A stretch of DNA of 41,055 nt from Chlamydiales bacterium. GTDB lineage: Bacteria > Chlamydiota > Chlamydiia > Chlamydiales > VFKH01. The stretch lies in the NCBI GenBank assembly GCA_031292375.1, contig JARLHF010000070.1, forward strand, positions 1-41,055, read 5' to 3'. Of the stretch, positions 8,871 through 17,199 are shown piece by piece. The number at the start of each line of letters is the position of its first letter. Within the stretch, counting starts at the first letter, position 1. The position numbers and the translations under genes were made by a program. Under the pieces are notes generated by a model that saw only the letters and a list, made by a program, of their open reading frames with translations, ran no database searches and had not been told where the DNA came from.

Positions 8871-9667
8871 GACCATTTGTAAAACCAGATGCGAATAGTG
8901 TTTAAGCCAACGGTAAGTAAAAAATTGAAAATCAAAATGCAAGAATAACAGACAACAACGCTATTAGTTGTTGATTCTCCAACGCCTGCAGCGCCTCCTT
9001 TGGTATTCATTCCTTTATAACAACAAATGGTGCTGATGAATATACCAAATAAAAAGGATTTGATAAAGCCGCTTAAAAAATCAAATCGAGTAATGTAGAT
9101 TTGCATGCCACCAAAATAAGTGACAGGTGCCATATCAAAATAGTAGGTAGAGATAAGATAACCCCCAAGCATACCTGTTAGCGTGCTAAAAAGGGTGAGT
9201 AGTGGTAGCATAAAAGTGCCTGCTACAACTCGCGGCGTTACTAAGCATTGAATGGGGTTTACAGCCATTGAGCGAAGAGCATCGATTTGTTCTGTTACAT
9301 GCATAGTTCCAATTTCTGCACACATAGCAGATCCAACTCTTCCAGTGACCATGAAAGCTGTGAGTACAGGGCCCAGCTCTGTCATCATAGCTTTTCCAAC
9401 CATGACTCCGGTTGCACCTGCAAGTCCCTTGTCTGAGAGCTGGTAAAAAGATTGTGCAGCAAGAACAAGACCTGTTGAAAAACCAGTGATAGCAACAACA
9501 GGTAGTGATAGAACACCGATACTATAGAGCTGATCACGAATCAGCGCCCAAGAAGGGGGTTTAGTAACTAGAATCCACACGGATTCCGCCGTCATAAGGA
9601 CATATAGGCCAATAGAATAAAAAAAAGATTCCAAGGCCTGAAAAATATTCTGAAAAGGGGTTTTCAT
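8867..9667 (-). CDS. mlaE: ABC transporter permease, MlaE type
   Basis: Inner-membrane permease of the Mla/MCE system. It shows the MlaE family blocks FSTGLVLAAQ, ELGPVLTAFMVTGRVGSAMCAEIGTM, the E-Q-I-D-A-L-R segment and AVNPIQCLVTPRV, with five hydrophobic helices. The open frame starts with TTG at 9697; the ATG at 9667 gives a more usual N-terminus (MKTPFQN). Neither has a good Shine-Dalgarno, so the start is uncertain. First gene of mlaE-mlaF-mlaD-yqgE. The DNA immediately upstream is very AT-rich. Confidence 0.93.
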   Translation of the reverse strand: MKTPFQNIFQALESFFYSIGLYVLMTAESVWILVTKPPSWALIRDQLYSIGVLSLPVVAITGFSTGLVLAAQSFYQLSDKGLAGATGVMVGKAMMTELGPVLTAFMVTGRVGSAMCAEIGTMHVTEQIDALRSMAVNPIQCLVTPRVVAGTFMLPLLTLFSTLTGMLGGYLISTYYFDMAPVTYFGGMQIYITRFDFLSGFIKSFLFGIFISTICCYKGMNTKGGAAGVGESTTNSVVVCYSCILIFNFLLTVGLNTIRIWFYKWS

Positions 9668-9747
9668 TAAAAATAATACTATACTTATATATTCCAAAGT
9701 CTAAGGTATAAAAGAAACGCCCTTTAGAGACAATGGTAAAAGTATAA

Positions 9748-9927
9748 TTATTTCGGTTTCAGACAATCGCTTATAATTGTCCAGGAGTTTTTTTCTTTTG
9801 TATCCCTTCGAACCATACAGCGCGCAGAAACTTTATTTGTAGAAAGAAGTTGATACAGAGTTTTATCAAAAGATAATCTGCTCTTATCTTCTTCTTTCAA
9901 CTTGATTATAAATGTTTGAGTGATCAT
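9748..9927 (-). CDS. Small uncharacterised protein (59 aa)
   Basis: Short gene between mlaE and hemL. The ATG at 9927 is preceded by a strong AAAGGTGG Shine-Dalgarno at about 5 bp, the best argument that it is real; the frame itself opens with a GTG at 9936 inside that Shine-Dalgarno. The product is basic and hydrophilic (ITQTFIIKLKEEDKSRLSFD at the N-terminus), with one cysteine pair and no membrane segment. Function unknown. It would be transcribed divergently from hemL. Confidence 0.55.
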   Translation of the reverse strand: MITQTFIIKLKEEDKSRLSFDKTLYQLLSTNKVSARCMVRRDTKEKNSWTIISDCLKPK

Positions 9928-9950
9928 AACAACCACCTTTGTTTGTAAAG

Positions 9951-9979
9951 TTGTTTAGCTATAAATCAGAATGTATAAG
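9951..9979 (+). promoter_or_regulatory. Possible sigma-70-type promoter for hemL
   Basis: TTGTTT (9951-9956), 17-bp spacer, TATAAG (9974-9979), about 46 bp before the hemL ATG. Position and spacing are good, but AT-rich DNA yields such matches by chance. Confidence 0.35.
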
Positions 9980-10025
9980 CTAAAAAAAGATTTGCATCAA
10001 TAAATATTTTTTGTGGGGGAGAAAA

Positions 10026-11327
10026 ATGCCTGAATTGACGAGAGATTTAAGCAAAAAAAATTATTCTAGACTTTGTTCATTAATTCCAGGAGGTGTCAAT
10101 TCTCCTGTAAGGGCTTTTCATGGTCTTGGAATACCTCCTATGGTGGTTGCGTCAGGAAAAGGTGATACGATTGTAGATGTGGATGGAAATGCATTCATAG
10201 ATTATTGTGGGTCTTGGGGCGCTTTGATTTTGGGTCATGCTCATCCAGAGGTGATAAGCAAATCTTATGAGAAAATGCAGCTAGGGACATCTTTTGGTAT
10301 TACAACAAAAGTGGAAGCAGATCTGGCTGAAAAGATTATTCAAAGAGTTCCATCCGTTGAAAAGATACGCTTTGTCTCTTCTGGAACAGAGGCCACTATG
10401 AGCGCTGCAAGGCTTGCAAGAGGGTATACAGGACGCAGCATTGTCATCAAATTCTCAGGGCATTATCATGGGCATAATGACTCTTTTCTTGTGAAAGCAG
10501 GGTCTGGATTATTCAAAAATAAATTGGCTTCATCCTCTCTTGGCATACCAGAAGATGTTATACAAAATACTGTTTGCTTACCTTTTAATGACAAAGAAGC
10601 CTTGAAAACATGCTTTCAAGAGGAAAGAATTCAAAAAAATCTTGCAGCTGTAATTGTAGAGCCTATTGCAGGTAATATGGGAGTAGTTCCGGGAGATGAG
10701 AGCTTTTTTAGTCTACTTCGAGAAGAGACAAAAAAAATAGGTGCACTGCTTGTGTTTGATGAAGTCATCACAGGTTTTAGGGTCTCTTATGGTGGAGCGC
10801 AAGATATTTATTCAATAAAACCAGACCTTACCTGTTTTGGCAAGATTATGGGGGGAGGTTTTCCAGCAGCAGCTTTTGGTGGAAAAAAAGAGATTATGGA
10901 TTGCTTGGCACCCCAAGGCTCTGTTTATCAAGCAGGTACATTATCAGGAAATCCTGTAGCCATGCAAGCAGGCCTTACAACGCTGACATTATTAGAAGAA
11001 GCTGGTTTTTATGAAAAATTGAAAGAAAAGACGGATCTATTGCTTTTGCCTATCAAAGAAAAACTTAAAGGGAAACTTGCGTGCCTTCAACAGGTCGGTT
11101 CTATGTTTACTCTGTTTTTTGGTAAGACTCAGATTACTTGTGCAGAGGATACAAAGGATCTTGATTTAGAAAGATTTGCACATTTTTTTCGCCATGCTTT
11201 TGAAAGAGGGGTCTACTTTCCTCCCTCTCAGCATGAGGCATCCTTTGTTTCTATAGTCCATACTCGTGAAAATCTAGAGAAGACAAGTAACATGGTTTGT
11301 GATTATATTGATCAATATCTTGTGTGA
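10026..11327 (+). CDS. hemL: Glutamate-1-semialdehyde 2,1-aminomutase
   Basis: PLP enzyme converting glutamate-1-semialdehyde to 5-aminolevulinate in C5 tetrapyrrole synthesis. About 433 residues, full length. Visible family blocks are PGGVNSPVRAF, the glycine-rich VSSGTEATMSAARLARG, FSGHYHGHND, the PLP-contacting LVFDEVITGFR, and the Schiff-base lysine in FGKIMGGGFP (about residue 273). The frame extends to a TTG at 10011, but GGGGGAG just before the ATG at 10026 makes that the likely start. First gene of an operon leading into the nfeD genes. Confidence 0.97.
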   Translation: MPELTRDLSKKNYSRLCSLIPGGVNSPVRAFHGLGIPPMVVASGKGDTIVDVDGNAFIDYCGSWGALILGHAHPEVISKSYEKMQLGTSFGITTKVEADLAEKIIQRVPSVEKIRFVSSGTEATMSAARLARGYTGRSIVIKFSGHYHGHNDSFLVKAGSGLFKNKLASSSLGIPEDVIQNTVCLPFNDKEALKTCFQEERIQKNLAAVIVEPIAGNMGVVPGDESFFSLLREETKKIGALLVFDEVITGFRVSYGGAQDIYSIKPDLTCFGKIMGGGFPAAAFGGKKEIMDCLAPQGSVYQAGTLSGNPVAMQAGLTTLTLLEEAGFYEKLKEKTDLLLLPIKEKLKGKLACLQQVGSMFTLFFGKTQITCAEDTKDLDLERFAHFFRHAFERGVYFPPSQHEASFVSIVHTRENLEKTSNMVCDYIDQYLV

Positions 11328-11333
11328 TGGATT

Positions 11334-12899
11334 ATGTGTATAAAACATTTTTTTATTTGTTTATTTTTATGCTTTGCATATGTATTACAGGGCGTTGAGC
11401 CGATCAACGATCAACTTGCGCACTTCATTAAATATGATAAAAATGGCCCAAATGTTGTTGGATACATTGGCATCAACAAAAAAAGTGAGATCGATCAATC
11501 CACGTGGGTTTATGTCAGATCCTCTCTTGAGCTATACAAGAAGATAAAGCCTGCTTTCATTATCTTGGACCTAAACACACCAGGAGGAGAGCTTTTTAGT
11601 GCAGAGCAAATTTCAGATGCTCTTCGAGATATCGATATCAATTATGAAATTCCTGTCGTTGCATTTATTGATAATTGGGCAATTTCTGCAGGAGCCCTGC
11701 TTGCTTATTCTTGTCGCTTTATTGGCGTTACTAAAGATGCTAGCATGGGGGCAGCAGAACCTGTGATCCCATCTGCATCTGGTGAGCTTACTTCAGCTTC
11801 CGAAAAGGTAAACTCTGCATTTCGTACAGACCTTGCAAATAGAGCGCGCTTTTTTGAGCGCAATCCTTTACTTGCAGAAGCTATGGTAGATAAAGATGTC
11901 ATTTTGGTAGTTCGAGAAGGCGTAATTACAAAGCTTGAAAAAGAGGATCAAATTTTACCCAGCGATGAAGTCATCAATGGTAAAGGAAAGCTCTTAACCA
12001 TGAGTTCAGAAGAGCTCATTAAGTATCATGTTGCTGATTTTCAGCTGCTTCCAACAAAGCTTATACCTATTACTGAAAGTGAAAAAGAAGAAGGCAAGTG
12101 GCCTTCTTCCAAAGAGCTTTTATTTCAATATCCCTTCTTTAAAGCGATACCTAATGTGACAATAGTTGCCTATGAGATGGATTGGAAGAGCGCATTTTTT
12201 GCATTCCTTGCAAAGCCATTTGTTTCCTCCCTCCTCTTTTTAGGGCTGTTGATGGGATTTTATGTCGAATTTAGCTCTGGAGGTTTTGGTCTTGCTGCGG
12301 CCATTGGCGTTATTTGTCTTGTGCTCATCATATTATCTAGCTTTTCTGTACAAGCTGTAAACTGGTTAGAACTTACCATCCTTCTTCTTGGTCTTCTGTT
12401 TATTGCAATAGAGGTTTTTGTGGTGCCAGGTTTTGGCATACCGGGCATATTAGGTATCGTGCTTACAATAGCAGGTCTTTTTCTTATGATGCTTCCACAG
12501 ATTGGTTCATTTGAATTTAGTAGTGTGCCAGGAGAGCTTACAGTTACAGGAGAGCTTTTTTTAAAAAGATTAGGATGGCTTGCAGGAACACTTGTCGTGG
12601 GTGTTATTTTGATTGGGTTGTTAGCACGTTTTGTGCTACCAAGAGTATCAAGGTTTAGCAGACTGGTTCATTCTGGCGAGCAAGAAAGCTCTCAGGGTTA
12701 TGTTGCAGGGTTTAATGTGCTAGAAGGTCCAAGGTTAGGGTCTATAGGGATCGCTTTTTCTCCTCTTCGTCCCTCTGGAAAGGTTATGTTTGACGACAAG
12801 GTTTTTGATGCAATGAGTGAGGGCGGATTTATAGAAAAAGGTACAAGGATAGAACTTGTTCGCTTTGATGGAAGCCGCATGATTGTGAGGATTTTATGA
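11334..12899 (+). CDS. Long NfeD protein: ClpP-class membrane serine protease plus NfeD domain
   Basis: 521 residues. An N-terminal signal peptide or anchor (about 3-20) is followed by a ClpP-like protease domain. The nucleophile is probably Ser118 in WAISAGALLAYS, with Lys158 as the candidate general base; NTPGGELFSA resembles the oxyanion region. A cluster of hydrophobic helices (about 285-440) precedes a C-terminal OB-fold NfeD domain (about 450-521). Members act at membranes with stomatin/flotillin partners, which fits the floA gene two places downstream. It starts 6 bp after hemL and overlaps the next gene by 4 bp (ATGA). Confidence 0.93.
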   Translation: MCIKHFFICLFLCFAYVLQGVEPINDQLAHFIKYDKNGPNVVGYIGINKKSEIDQSTWVYVRSSLELYKKIKPAFIILDLNTPGGELFSAEQISDALRDIDINYEIPVVAFIDNWAISAGALLAYSCRFIGVTKDASMGAAEPVIPSASGELTSASEKVNSAFRTDLANRARFFERNPLLAEAMVDKDVILVVREGVITKLEKEDQILPSDEVINGKGKLLTMSSEELIKYHVADFQLLPTKLIPITESEKEEGKWPSSKELLFQYPFFKAIPNVTIVAYEMDWKSAFFAFLAKPFVSSLLFLGLLMGFYVEFSSGGFGLAAAIGVICLVLIILSSFSVQAVNWLELTILLLGLLFIAIEVFVVPGFGIPGILGIVLTIAGLFLMMLPQIGSFEFSSVPGELTVTGELFLKRLGWLAGTLVVGVILIGLLARFVLPRVSRFSRLVHSGEQESSQGYVAGFNVLEGPRLGSIGIAFSPLRPSGKVMFDDKVFDAMSEGGFIEKGTRIELVRFDGSRMIVRIL

Positions 12900-13375
12900 A
12901 TTCGCAAGTGCTTTCTTCGGTTGTTGCATTGATTGGCATTTTTTTAATTTATGTAGAATTTTATTTGCCAGGGGCGGTTTTGGGAATATTGGGCGCTTGC
13001 CTCATGCTGTTTTCTGTGGTCTACTTTGCTATCAACAATACATTTGTAGAAACGCTCTTTTTCTTTTTGGGCTCTTGTATCCTACTTGGATTGGTTGTGA
13101 AATTGGCAATTGCGCGCATTCGAAAGTCAAAAGAGGGTGTAGGCATCTATCTTGGTAAAGATCAAGCGGGGTATAGTGCAAGTGGTTTTTCAAAAGATGC
13201 AATTGGAAAAATAGCTACGACTCTTTCTGACTTAAAGCCAGCAGGACATATTTTGGTAGATGGAAAAAAGTGGCAAGCGCTCTCTGTTTCTGGTTATATT
13301 GAATCAGGAAAGAAAGTAAAAGTAATTGGAGGAGAGGGCTCTCACCTCGTCGTTCAAAGTCAAAACTCAGGTTAA
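12896..13375 (+). CDS. Short NfeD-family membrane protein
   Basis: 159 residues with three hydrophobic helices (about 5-90) and a C-terminal OB-fold NfeD domain whose core is the G-x-A-x-T-x-L-x-P-x-G-x-x-x-x-x-G-K pattern near 105-125 ([16 protein letters not shown]). No protease domain. It overlaps the long NfeD gene by ATGA, so the two are translationally coupled. The long/short NfeD pair followed by floA is a recurring arrangement in bacteria and suggests a membrane-microdomain module. Confidence 0.9.
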   Translation: MNSQVLSSVVALIGIFLIYVEFYLPGAVLGILGACLMLFSVVYFAINNTFVETLFFFLGSCILLGLVVKLAIARIRKSKEGVGIYLGKDQAGYSASGFSKDAIGKIATTLSDLKPAGHILVDGKKWQALSVSGYIESGKKVKVIGGEGSHLVVQSQNSG

Positions 13376-13395
13376 TAAATTTTTTAGGAGTATTT

Positions 13396-14355
13396 GTGGA
13401 GTATTATTTTCTCATGATAGTTGTTGCAATCATCGCTATCATCATCCTTACTATTATCGGAAAATACATTGCATTTTGGTTTCAGTCGTTTGTGTCGGGA
13501 GCGCCCATTGCACTTTTTAATATCATTGGAATGAGTCTTAGAAAAATCCCTCCAAGACTTATTGTTAATGCGCGTATTAATTCATTCAAAGCAGGAATAA
13601 AAGATATTACTGTTGCTGACTTGGAAACGCACTTTTTGGCGGGAGGAAGAGTAGAAAATGTTGTAAGGGCTATGATTGCTGCAGATAAAGCAAATATTAA
13701 ACTTACATGGCGCCAGGCAACGGCAATAGATCTTGCAGGAAGGGACATCTTAGATGCTGTAAGAACATCTGTAAACCCAAAAGTGATCGACTGTCCAGAG
13801 GAAAAGCAGGGGAAATTTGTTACGGCTGTTGCAAAAGATGGGGTGCAGCTGCTTTGCAAGGCAAGAGTTACCGTGCGCACCAACATACAGCAGTTAGTGG
13901 GCGGTGCAACAGAGGAGACAATCATTGCAAGGGTTGGAGAGGGTATTGTAAATTCTATTGGATCTGCAGAGACGCACCTAGATGTTTTGGAATCGCCGCA
14001 GCGTATTTCTAAACTCGTACTTGAAAAAGGGTTAGATGCACAAACAGCTTTTGAAATCCTTTCCATCGATATTGTAGAGATTAATATTGGTGAAAACATT
14101 GGTGCAAGGCTCAGGGCTGATCGCGCAGAGTCTGATAAACGCATCGCCCAGGCAAAAGCTGAGGAAAGACGAGCTATGGCTGTTGCTATGGAGCAAGAAA
14201 ATAAAGCAAAGCTTGTTGAAGCAGAAGCCCTTATTCCAACAGCTATTGCAGATGCATTTCGAAGTGGTAATTTGGGTGTCATGGACTATACACGTATTAA
14301 AAACATGCAGGCAGATACGCATATGCGAAATTCTATTGCTAAAGGTGATGGATGA
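13396..14355 (+). CDS. floA: Flotillin-like protein FloA (YqfA family)
   Basis: 319 residues, the usual FloA length. GTG start preceded by TAGGAG at 6 bp. An N-terminal membrane helix (about 5-25) is followed by the SPFH/flotillin domain, with [12 protein letters not shown], the [18 protein letters not shown] block and [22 protein letters not shown]-terminal helical Ala/Glu-rich coiled-coil part (about 240-290) resembles EA-repeat flotillin tails. It organises membrane microdomains and works with NfeD proteins. Its stop overlaps the next start (ATGATAG). Confidence 0.96.
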   Translation: MEYYFLMIVVAIIAIIILTIIGKYIAFWFQSFVSGAPIALFNIIGMSLRKIPPRLIVNARINSFKAGIKDITVADLETHFLAGGRVENVVRAMIAADKANIKLTWRQATAIDLAGRDILDAVRTSVNPKVIDCPEEKQGKFVTAVAKDGVQLLCKARVTVRTNIQQLVGGATEETIIARVGEGIVNSIGSAETHLDVLESPQRISKLVLEKGLDAQTAFEILSIDIVEINIGENIGARLRADRAESDKRIAQAKAEERRAMAVAMEQENKAKLVEAEALIPTAIADAFRSGNLGVMDYTRIKNMQADTHMRNSIAKGDG

Positions 14356-14714
14356 TAGTCTTTGAAGTTCTTGGAATTGCGATCGCAATTTTAGTACTGT
14401 TGATGCCTTTATTAAGAGGGATCTTTAAGGAAAAAAAGAGAGAAGATCAACCTCAATTAGGAGAGACGCATTATCGTGAAGAGATGTTTCAAGAAGAAGA
14501 TGATTATGAGGATGAGAGTGTCTTTTCCTATTTTTCAAGAAAGGATACGCCCTCTGTAAAGAAAAAGGAGAGGGAAGAGCTTGTTTTACCTACCAAAAAG
14601 ACAATTCATCTTGAAGAAAAGAAAGTTTTAAAAAAGAGATCTAAGTTTGCAGAGATGATTATTTCTAAAGAAATTATGTCTGAGCCTAAGTGTTTGCACG
14701 ATGACTCATTATAG
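14352..14714 (+). CDS. Small single-pass membrane protein, uncharacterised
   Basis: 120 residues: one N-terminal hydrophobic helix (about 3-24), then a highly charged tail alternating acidic (QEEDDYEDE near 48-57) and basic segments ([16 protein letters not shown]). No family recognised. The 4-bp overlap with floA and 14-bp overlap with yggS place it firmly in the operon, and its topology would suit an accessory protein of the flotillin/NfeD module. Confidence 0.75.
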   Translation: MIVFEVLGIAIAILVLLMPLLRGIFKEKKREDQPQLGETHYREEMFQEEDDYEDESVFSYFSRKDTPSVKKKEREELVLPTKKTIHLEEKKVLKKRSKFAEMIISKEIMSEPKCLHDDSL

Positions 14715-15372
14715 AGAGGTTAAGAAAAAAGTTGATAATGCACTTGCCTTGGTTGGAAAAGATCCCTCTTCTGTATGTATTATAGCCGTTAGTAAAGGGC
14801 AATCAGTAGATAAAATATTAGAGGCATATAACGAAGGGTGCAGAGATTTTGCTGAAAACCGGGTGCAAGAGCTTTTAGAAAAAAGGGCTTTTCTTCCAGA
14901 AGATATTCGCTGGCATTTTACAGGAACACTTCAAAAGAATAAGGTCAACAAGGTTGTAGGTGCTGTAGCGCTTATTCATGCTGTAGATACGCAAGAACTC
15001 TTAGAAAAAATTGCAGAGATAAGCAGGCAAAAGAATTTACTCACACATGTGTTTTTACAAGTAAATATATCGGGGGAAGGCACGAAGCATGGACTTTCCA
15101 TTCTAGAATGGGAAAAGATTTTAGATAAGTGCTTTTTGCTGGAAAATGTTTCTATTGATGGTCTTATGACAATGGCGCCAAAAAATGCAGATCCACTTAT
15201 CATCAAAGAGTGCTTTGCAGATCTTAAGCATACTCAAGAGTATTGGAAGCAAAAGTTTCAAAGAACGCTTGCCTTCCTTTCTATGGGAATGTCTTCTGAC
15301 TTTGTTCTTGCTTTGCAAGAAGGAGCCTCGCACATTCGCATAGGCTCCCTCATTTTCCAAGAAGAAGTTTAG
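14701..15372 (+). CDS. yggS: PLP homeostasis protein, YggS/PLPBP family
   Basis: 223 residues, full length for the family. The PLP lysine is Lys32 in IIAVSKGQS. Further blocks are FAENRVQELLEK, WHFTGTLQKNKV (family: W-H-x-I-G-x-L-Q-x-N-K), LQVNISGEGTKHG, GLMTMAP, and LSMGMSSDF with the closing IRIGSLIF. The protein binds PLP and balances B6 vitamers and amino acids without a classic enzymatic activity. Last gene of the operon; it ends one base before the convergent PARG-like gene. Confidence 0.96.
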   Translation: MTHYREVKKKVDNALALVGKDPSSVCIIAVSKGQSVDKILEAYNEGCRDFAENRVQELLEKRAFLPEDIRWHFTGTLQKNKVNKVVGAVALIHAVDTQELLEKIAEISRQKNLLTHVFLQVNISGEGTKHGLSILEWEKILDKCFLLENVSIDGLMTMAPKNADPLIIKECFADLKHTQEYWKQKFQRTLAFLSMGMSSDFVLALQEGASHIRIGSLIFQEEV

Positions 15373-15373
15373 G

Positions 15374-16816
15374 TTATGGTCTTTGCGGCAAGGGATTTGC
15401 AGCAATCATCGTACCGAGCTCTTTAATGATAGTTTCTAGGGTTGCTGGATTATTTGCGTTGTATTTTGTACAGATTGCATTCCATAAATTTTTTGATTCT
15501 TGTGCTTCAGTAGCGCTGTATGCATAAAAATTGATCTCATCAATTTTTGTATATTGAGCTGCAAGCATTTGAAGTACATAAACTGCGCGGTAATCATTTT
15601 GAAATGCACCACAACCCAATTTTCCTGTACAAATAGTGCAGGGTTTATTTTGATGGTTTGCATTCTGTTTAGCCAGGCTAAAGCCTGCAACCATTGTGTT
15701 AAATAAGTCTTTATTGGTATCGAAATCCGCATGCCTCTCTTTATTGGGTCTACGATCACGGAAGAGATTTGGAGCTGCCATTGCCAATAGATTAACTTCT
15801 TGTGGAAACTTATCATTAGGTGTAAATTTTGCTTTATTTGATATTAAGGCTTCTTTTCCATAGCCATCTATTTTTCCAAGTCTTCGCAAATTTGTAATAA
15901 GTAAGGGAGTAGGGTTCCCATTGCCTACCGTTTCTGCATCGACACCTTTTTTAACTGGTACACGCGTTTTTAGATTACTTCTTGAGAGATTATTTTTTTC
16001 TCGATTCATTAGTAGAAGTTCAGCAAAATCAGGCATTTCATGAGCCATAATTTCTTCTTGAACAAAGCCGTGGCTAAGAGCTCCTCCTCCTAAGTGTGCA
16101 TTAGCAAAATCAACCCAGAAAGTTCTATTTAGGGAGTCGCCTTGTTTATAATCATATACTTCACTTTTAGTAGTAGATATTGGTGCTTTTGGAGTTAGAG
16201 TTGTTTGAAGGTAGGTTAAAGGTTTTGCGATGTCATATTGTGCCAAAGTAGCACGATCTGGTTGCACGGTTTCAATAGGATCGCCTCCTGTAAATCCAGC
16301 AAAACGCTCCGTTCTTGCTCTTAGTGCTTCTTGGAAAAGCTGACCTTTCTTTTGTTCCCTTACATCGTGGTGCGTTAATAGTTCATTGATATATGTAGTT
16401 AGTGTGGGCAAGCTTAGATCAACATATTTAGGAGTATCAGGAGGAGGAGGTGGGGGCGGTGGCGGAGGAGGTGGGGGCGGCGTTGATTGTACTTCTACTC
16501 GAAAGTTATGCAGCGCTACTTTAATGGTTTGTTCTGTGTCTTGAGAAGTGATTTCGCTACTAGCAAGGTTTCTTGTGTTAATCCATGCAATAAGTGCTGT
16601 CTGATCAAGATGTACCCATTTGTGATCTTGTGTTTGCAGATCTATAATCCCAGGACCTATACCAATAAAGGCTAATAATTTATAAACGATATATGTAAGT
16701 CCATTATAAGTTCTTATAGTGTCCGTAGGGGGGCTATGATAGGTATTTTTAATCTCATTACTTTTTAAGAAATAGGCGTGTTGGCCATCTATAGTTGTTA
16801 TAATGTTAAATTCCAT
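15374..16816 (-). CDS. Poly(ADP-ribose) glycohydrolase-like macrodomain protein with polyproline tract
   Basis: 480 residues. The C-terminal half matches the PARG catalytic fold: VDFANAHLGGGALSHGFVQE (about 235-254) carries the signature GGG-x7-QEE, with catalytic-type glutamates Glu254 and Glu255; the seven-residue gap is that of eukaryotic PARG. A second block, TGKLGCGAFQNDYRAVYVLQ (about 397-416), matches the conserved GCGAF-x-x-D segment, and AAPNLFRDRR (about 347-356) is the preceding conserved strand. Residues 1-110 form an unrecognised domain, joined by 14 consecutive prolines (113-126) to the catalytic part. Predicted to remove ADP-ribose polymers; a host-directed effector is likely but inferred. 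AAGG lies 9-10 bp before the ATG. Confidence 0.88.
   Translation of the reverse strand: MEFNIITTIDGQHAYFLKSNEIKNTYHSPPTDTIRTYNGLTYIVYKLLAFIGIGPGIIDLQTQDHKWVHLDQTALIAWINTRNLASSEITSQDTEQTIKVALHNFRVEVQSTPPPPPPPPPPPPPPDTPKYVDLSLPTLTTYINELLTHHDVREQKKGQLFQEALRARTERFAGFTGGDPIETVQPDRATLAQYDIAKPLTYLQTTLTPKAPISTTKSEVYDYKQGDSLNRTFWVDFANAHLGGGALSHGFVQEEIMAHEMPDFAELLLMNREKNNLSRSNLKTRVPVKKGVDAETVGNGNPTPLLITNLRRLGKIDGYGKEALISNKAKFTPNDKFPQEVNLLAMAAPNLFRDRRPNKERHADFDTNKDLFNTMVAGFSLAKQNANHQNKPCTICTGKLGCGAFQNDYRAVYVLQMLAAQYTKIDEINFYAYSATEAQESKNLWNAICTKYNANNPATLETIIKELGTMIAANPLPQRP
16440..16485. repeat. GC-rich proline-codon microsatellite
   Basis: A G/C-only (plus strand: GGA/GGT/GGG/GGC) triplet run encoding 14 prolines on the minus strand. 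Triplet slippage would change linker length without frameshift. Confidence 0.85.
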
Positions 16817-16857
16817 GATTAAGACCTTTTTGCTTATTTCCTAACTAATACCATTAA

Positions 16858-16994
16858 TGCATTTAATTATAAATATTTTTTTACAATATTCTTTGTGCAA
16901 AGGCACTTAGATGATAGATTAAATCTCATGATTTTGGATCTGTTTATTGTATAAGTTTTTTATTTTACACCTATTGTTGCATTTAATTGTAAAT
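16858..16994. repeat. Pair of 17-bp near-identical direct repeats 120 bp apart
   Basis: TGCATTTAATTATAAAT at 16858-16874 and the same with one change (A to G) at 16978-16994, in the AT-rich spacer upstream of the PARG-like gene. Either a trace of duplication or two binding sites. The remainder of 16875-17048 holds nothing recognisable. Confidence 0.5.
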
Positions 16995-17048
16995 TTTTTA
17001 TAAATCTTAAAAATAAGATCAAGTATTTATGGAGAATATCCTGTTATT

Positions 17049-17089
17049 AGTTATATACAAACAATTATTGAACTTGTTTGTATATAACT
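17049..17089. repeat. 15-bp perfect inverted repeat, second copy of dispersed element
   Basis: Arms AGTTATATACAAACA (17049-17063) and complement (17075-17089) around an 11-base loop. It contains the 19-bp word AATTATTGAACTTGTTTGT also found at 4631-4649. It lies directly against the palindrome array that follows. Confidence 0.8.
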
Positions 17090-17091
17090 TT

Positions 17092-17197
17092 CAGGCTGAA
17101 AGCCTGGCTTATAAAAGCCTATGGCAACGCCATAGGTGACATTTTAGGGTACCTTGCAGGCTGAAGGCCTGCATTATGGTGCTGCGCTGAAAGCGCA
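17092..17197. repeat. Cluster of four short palindromes (REP-like array)
   Basis: Four hairpins in 106 bp: CAGGCT-GAA-AGCCTG (17092-17106), CCTATGGC-AAC-GCCATAGG (17118-17136), TGCAGGC-TGAAG-GCCTGCA (17155-17173), TGCGCT-GAA-AGCGCA (17183-17197). Three share the core GCTGAARGC. The array ends 2 bp before the stop codon of the BTB-ankyrin gene, so it may act as terminator or mRNA 3' stabiliser. Confidence 0.85.
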
Positions 17198-17199
17198 AT

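Noticed and set aside
13482-14282. 266-codon open frame antisense to floA
   Set aside because: It lies entirely opposite a clear floA gene, its translation is Ser/Ala/Ile-rich without domain features, and it arises from floA codon bias.
15436-15816. Alternative minus-strand frame inside the PARG-like gene suggesting a frameshift
   Set aside because: The main frame is continuous and carries all conserved motifs to its stop; the other frame is Met/Gln/Ile-rich noise.
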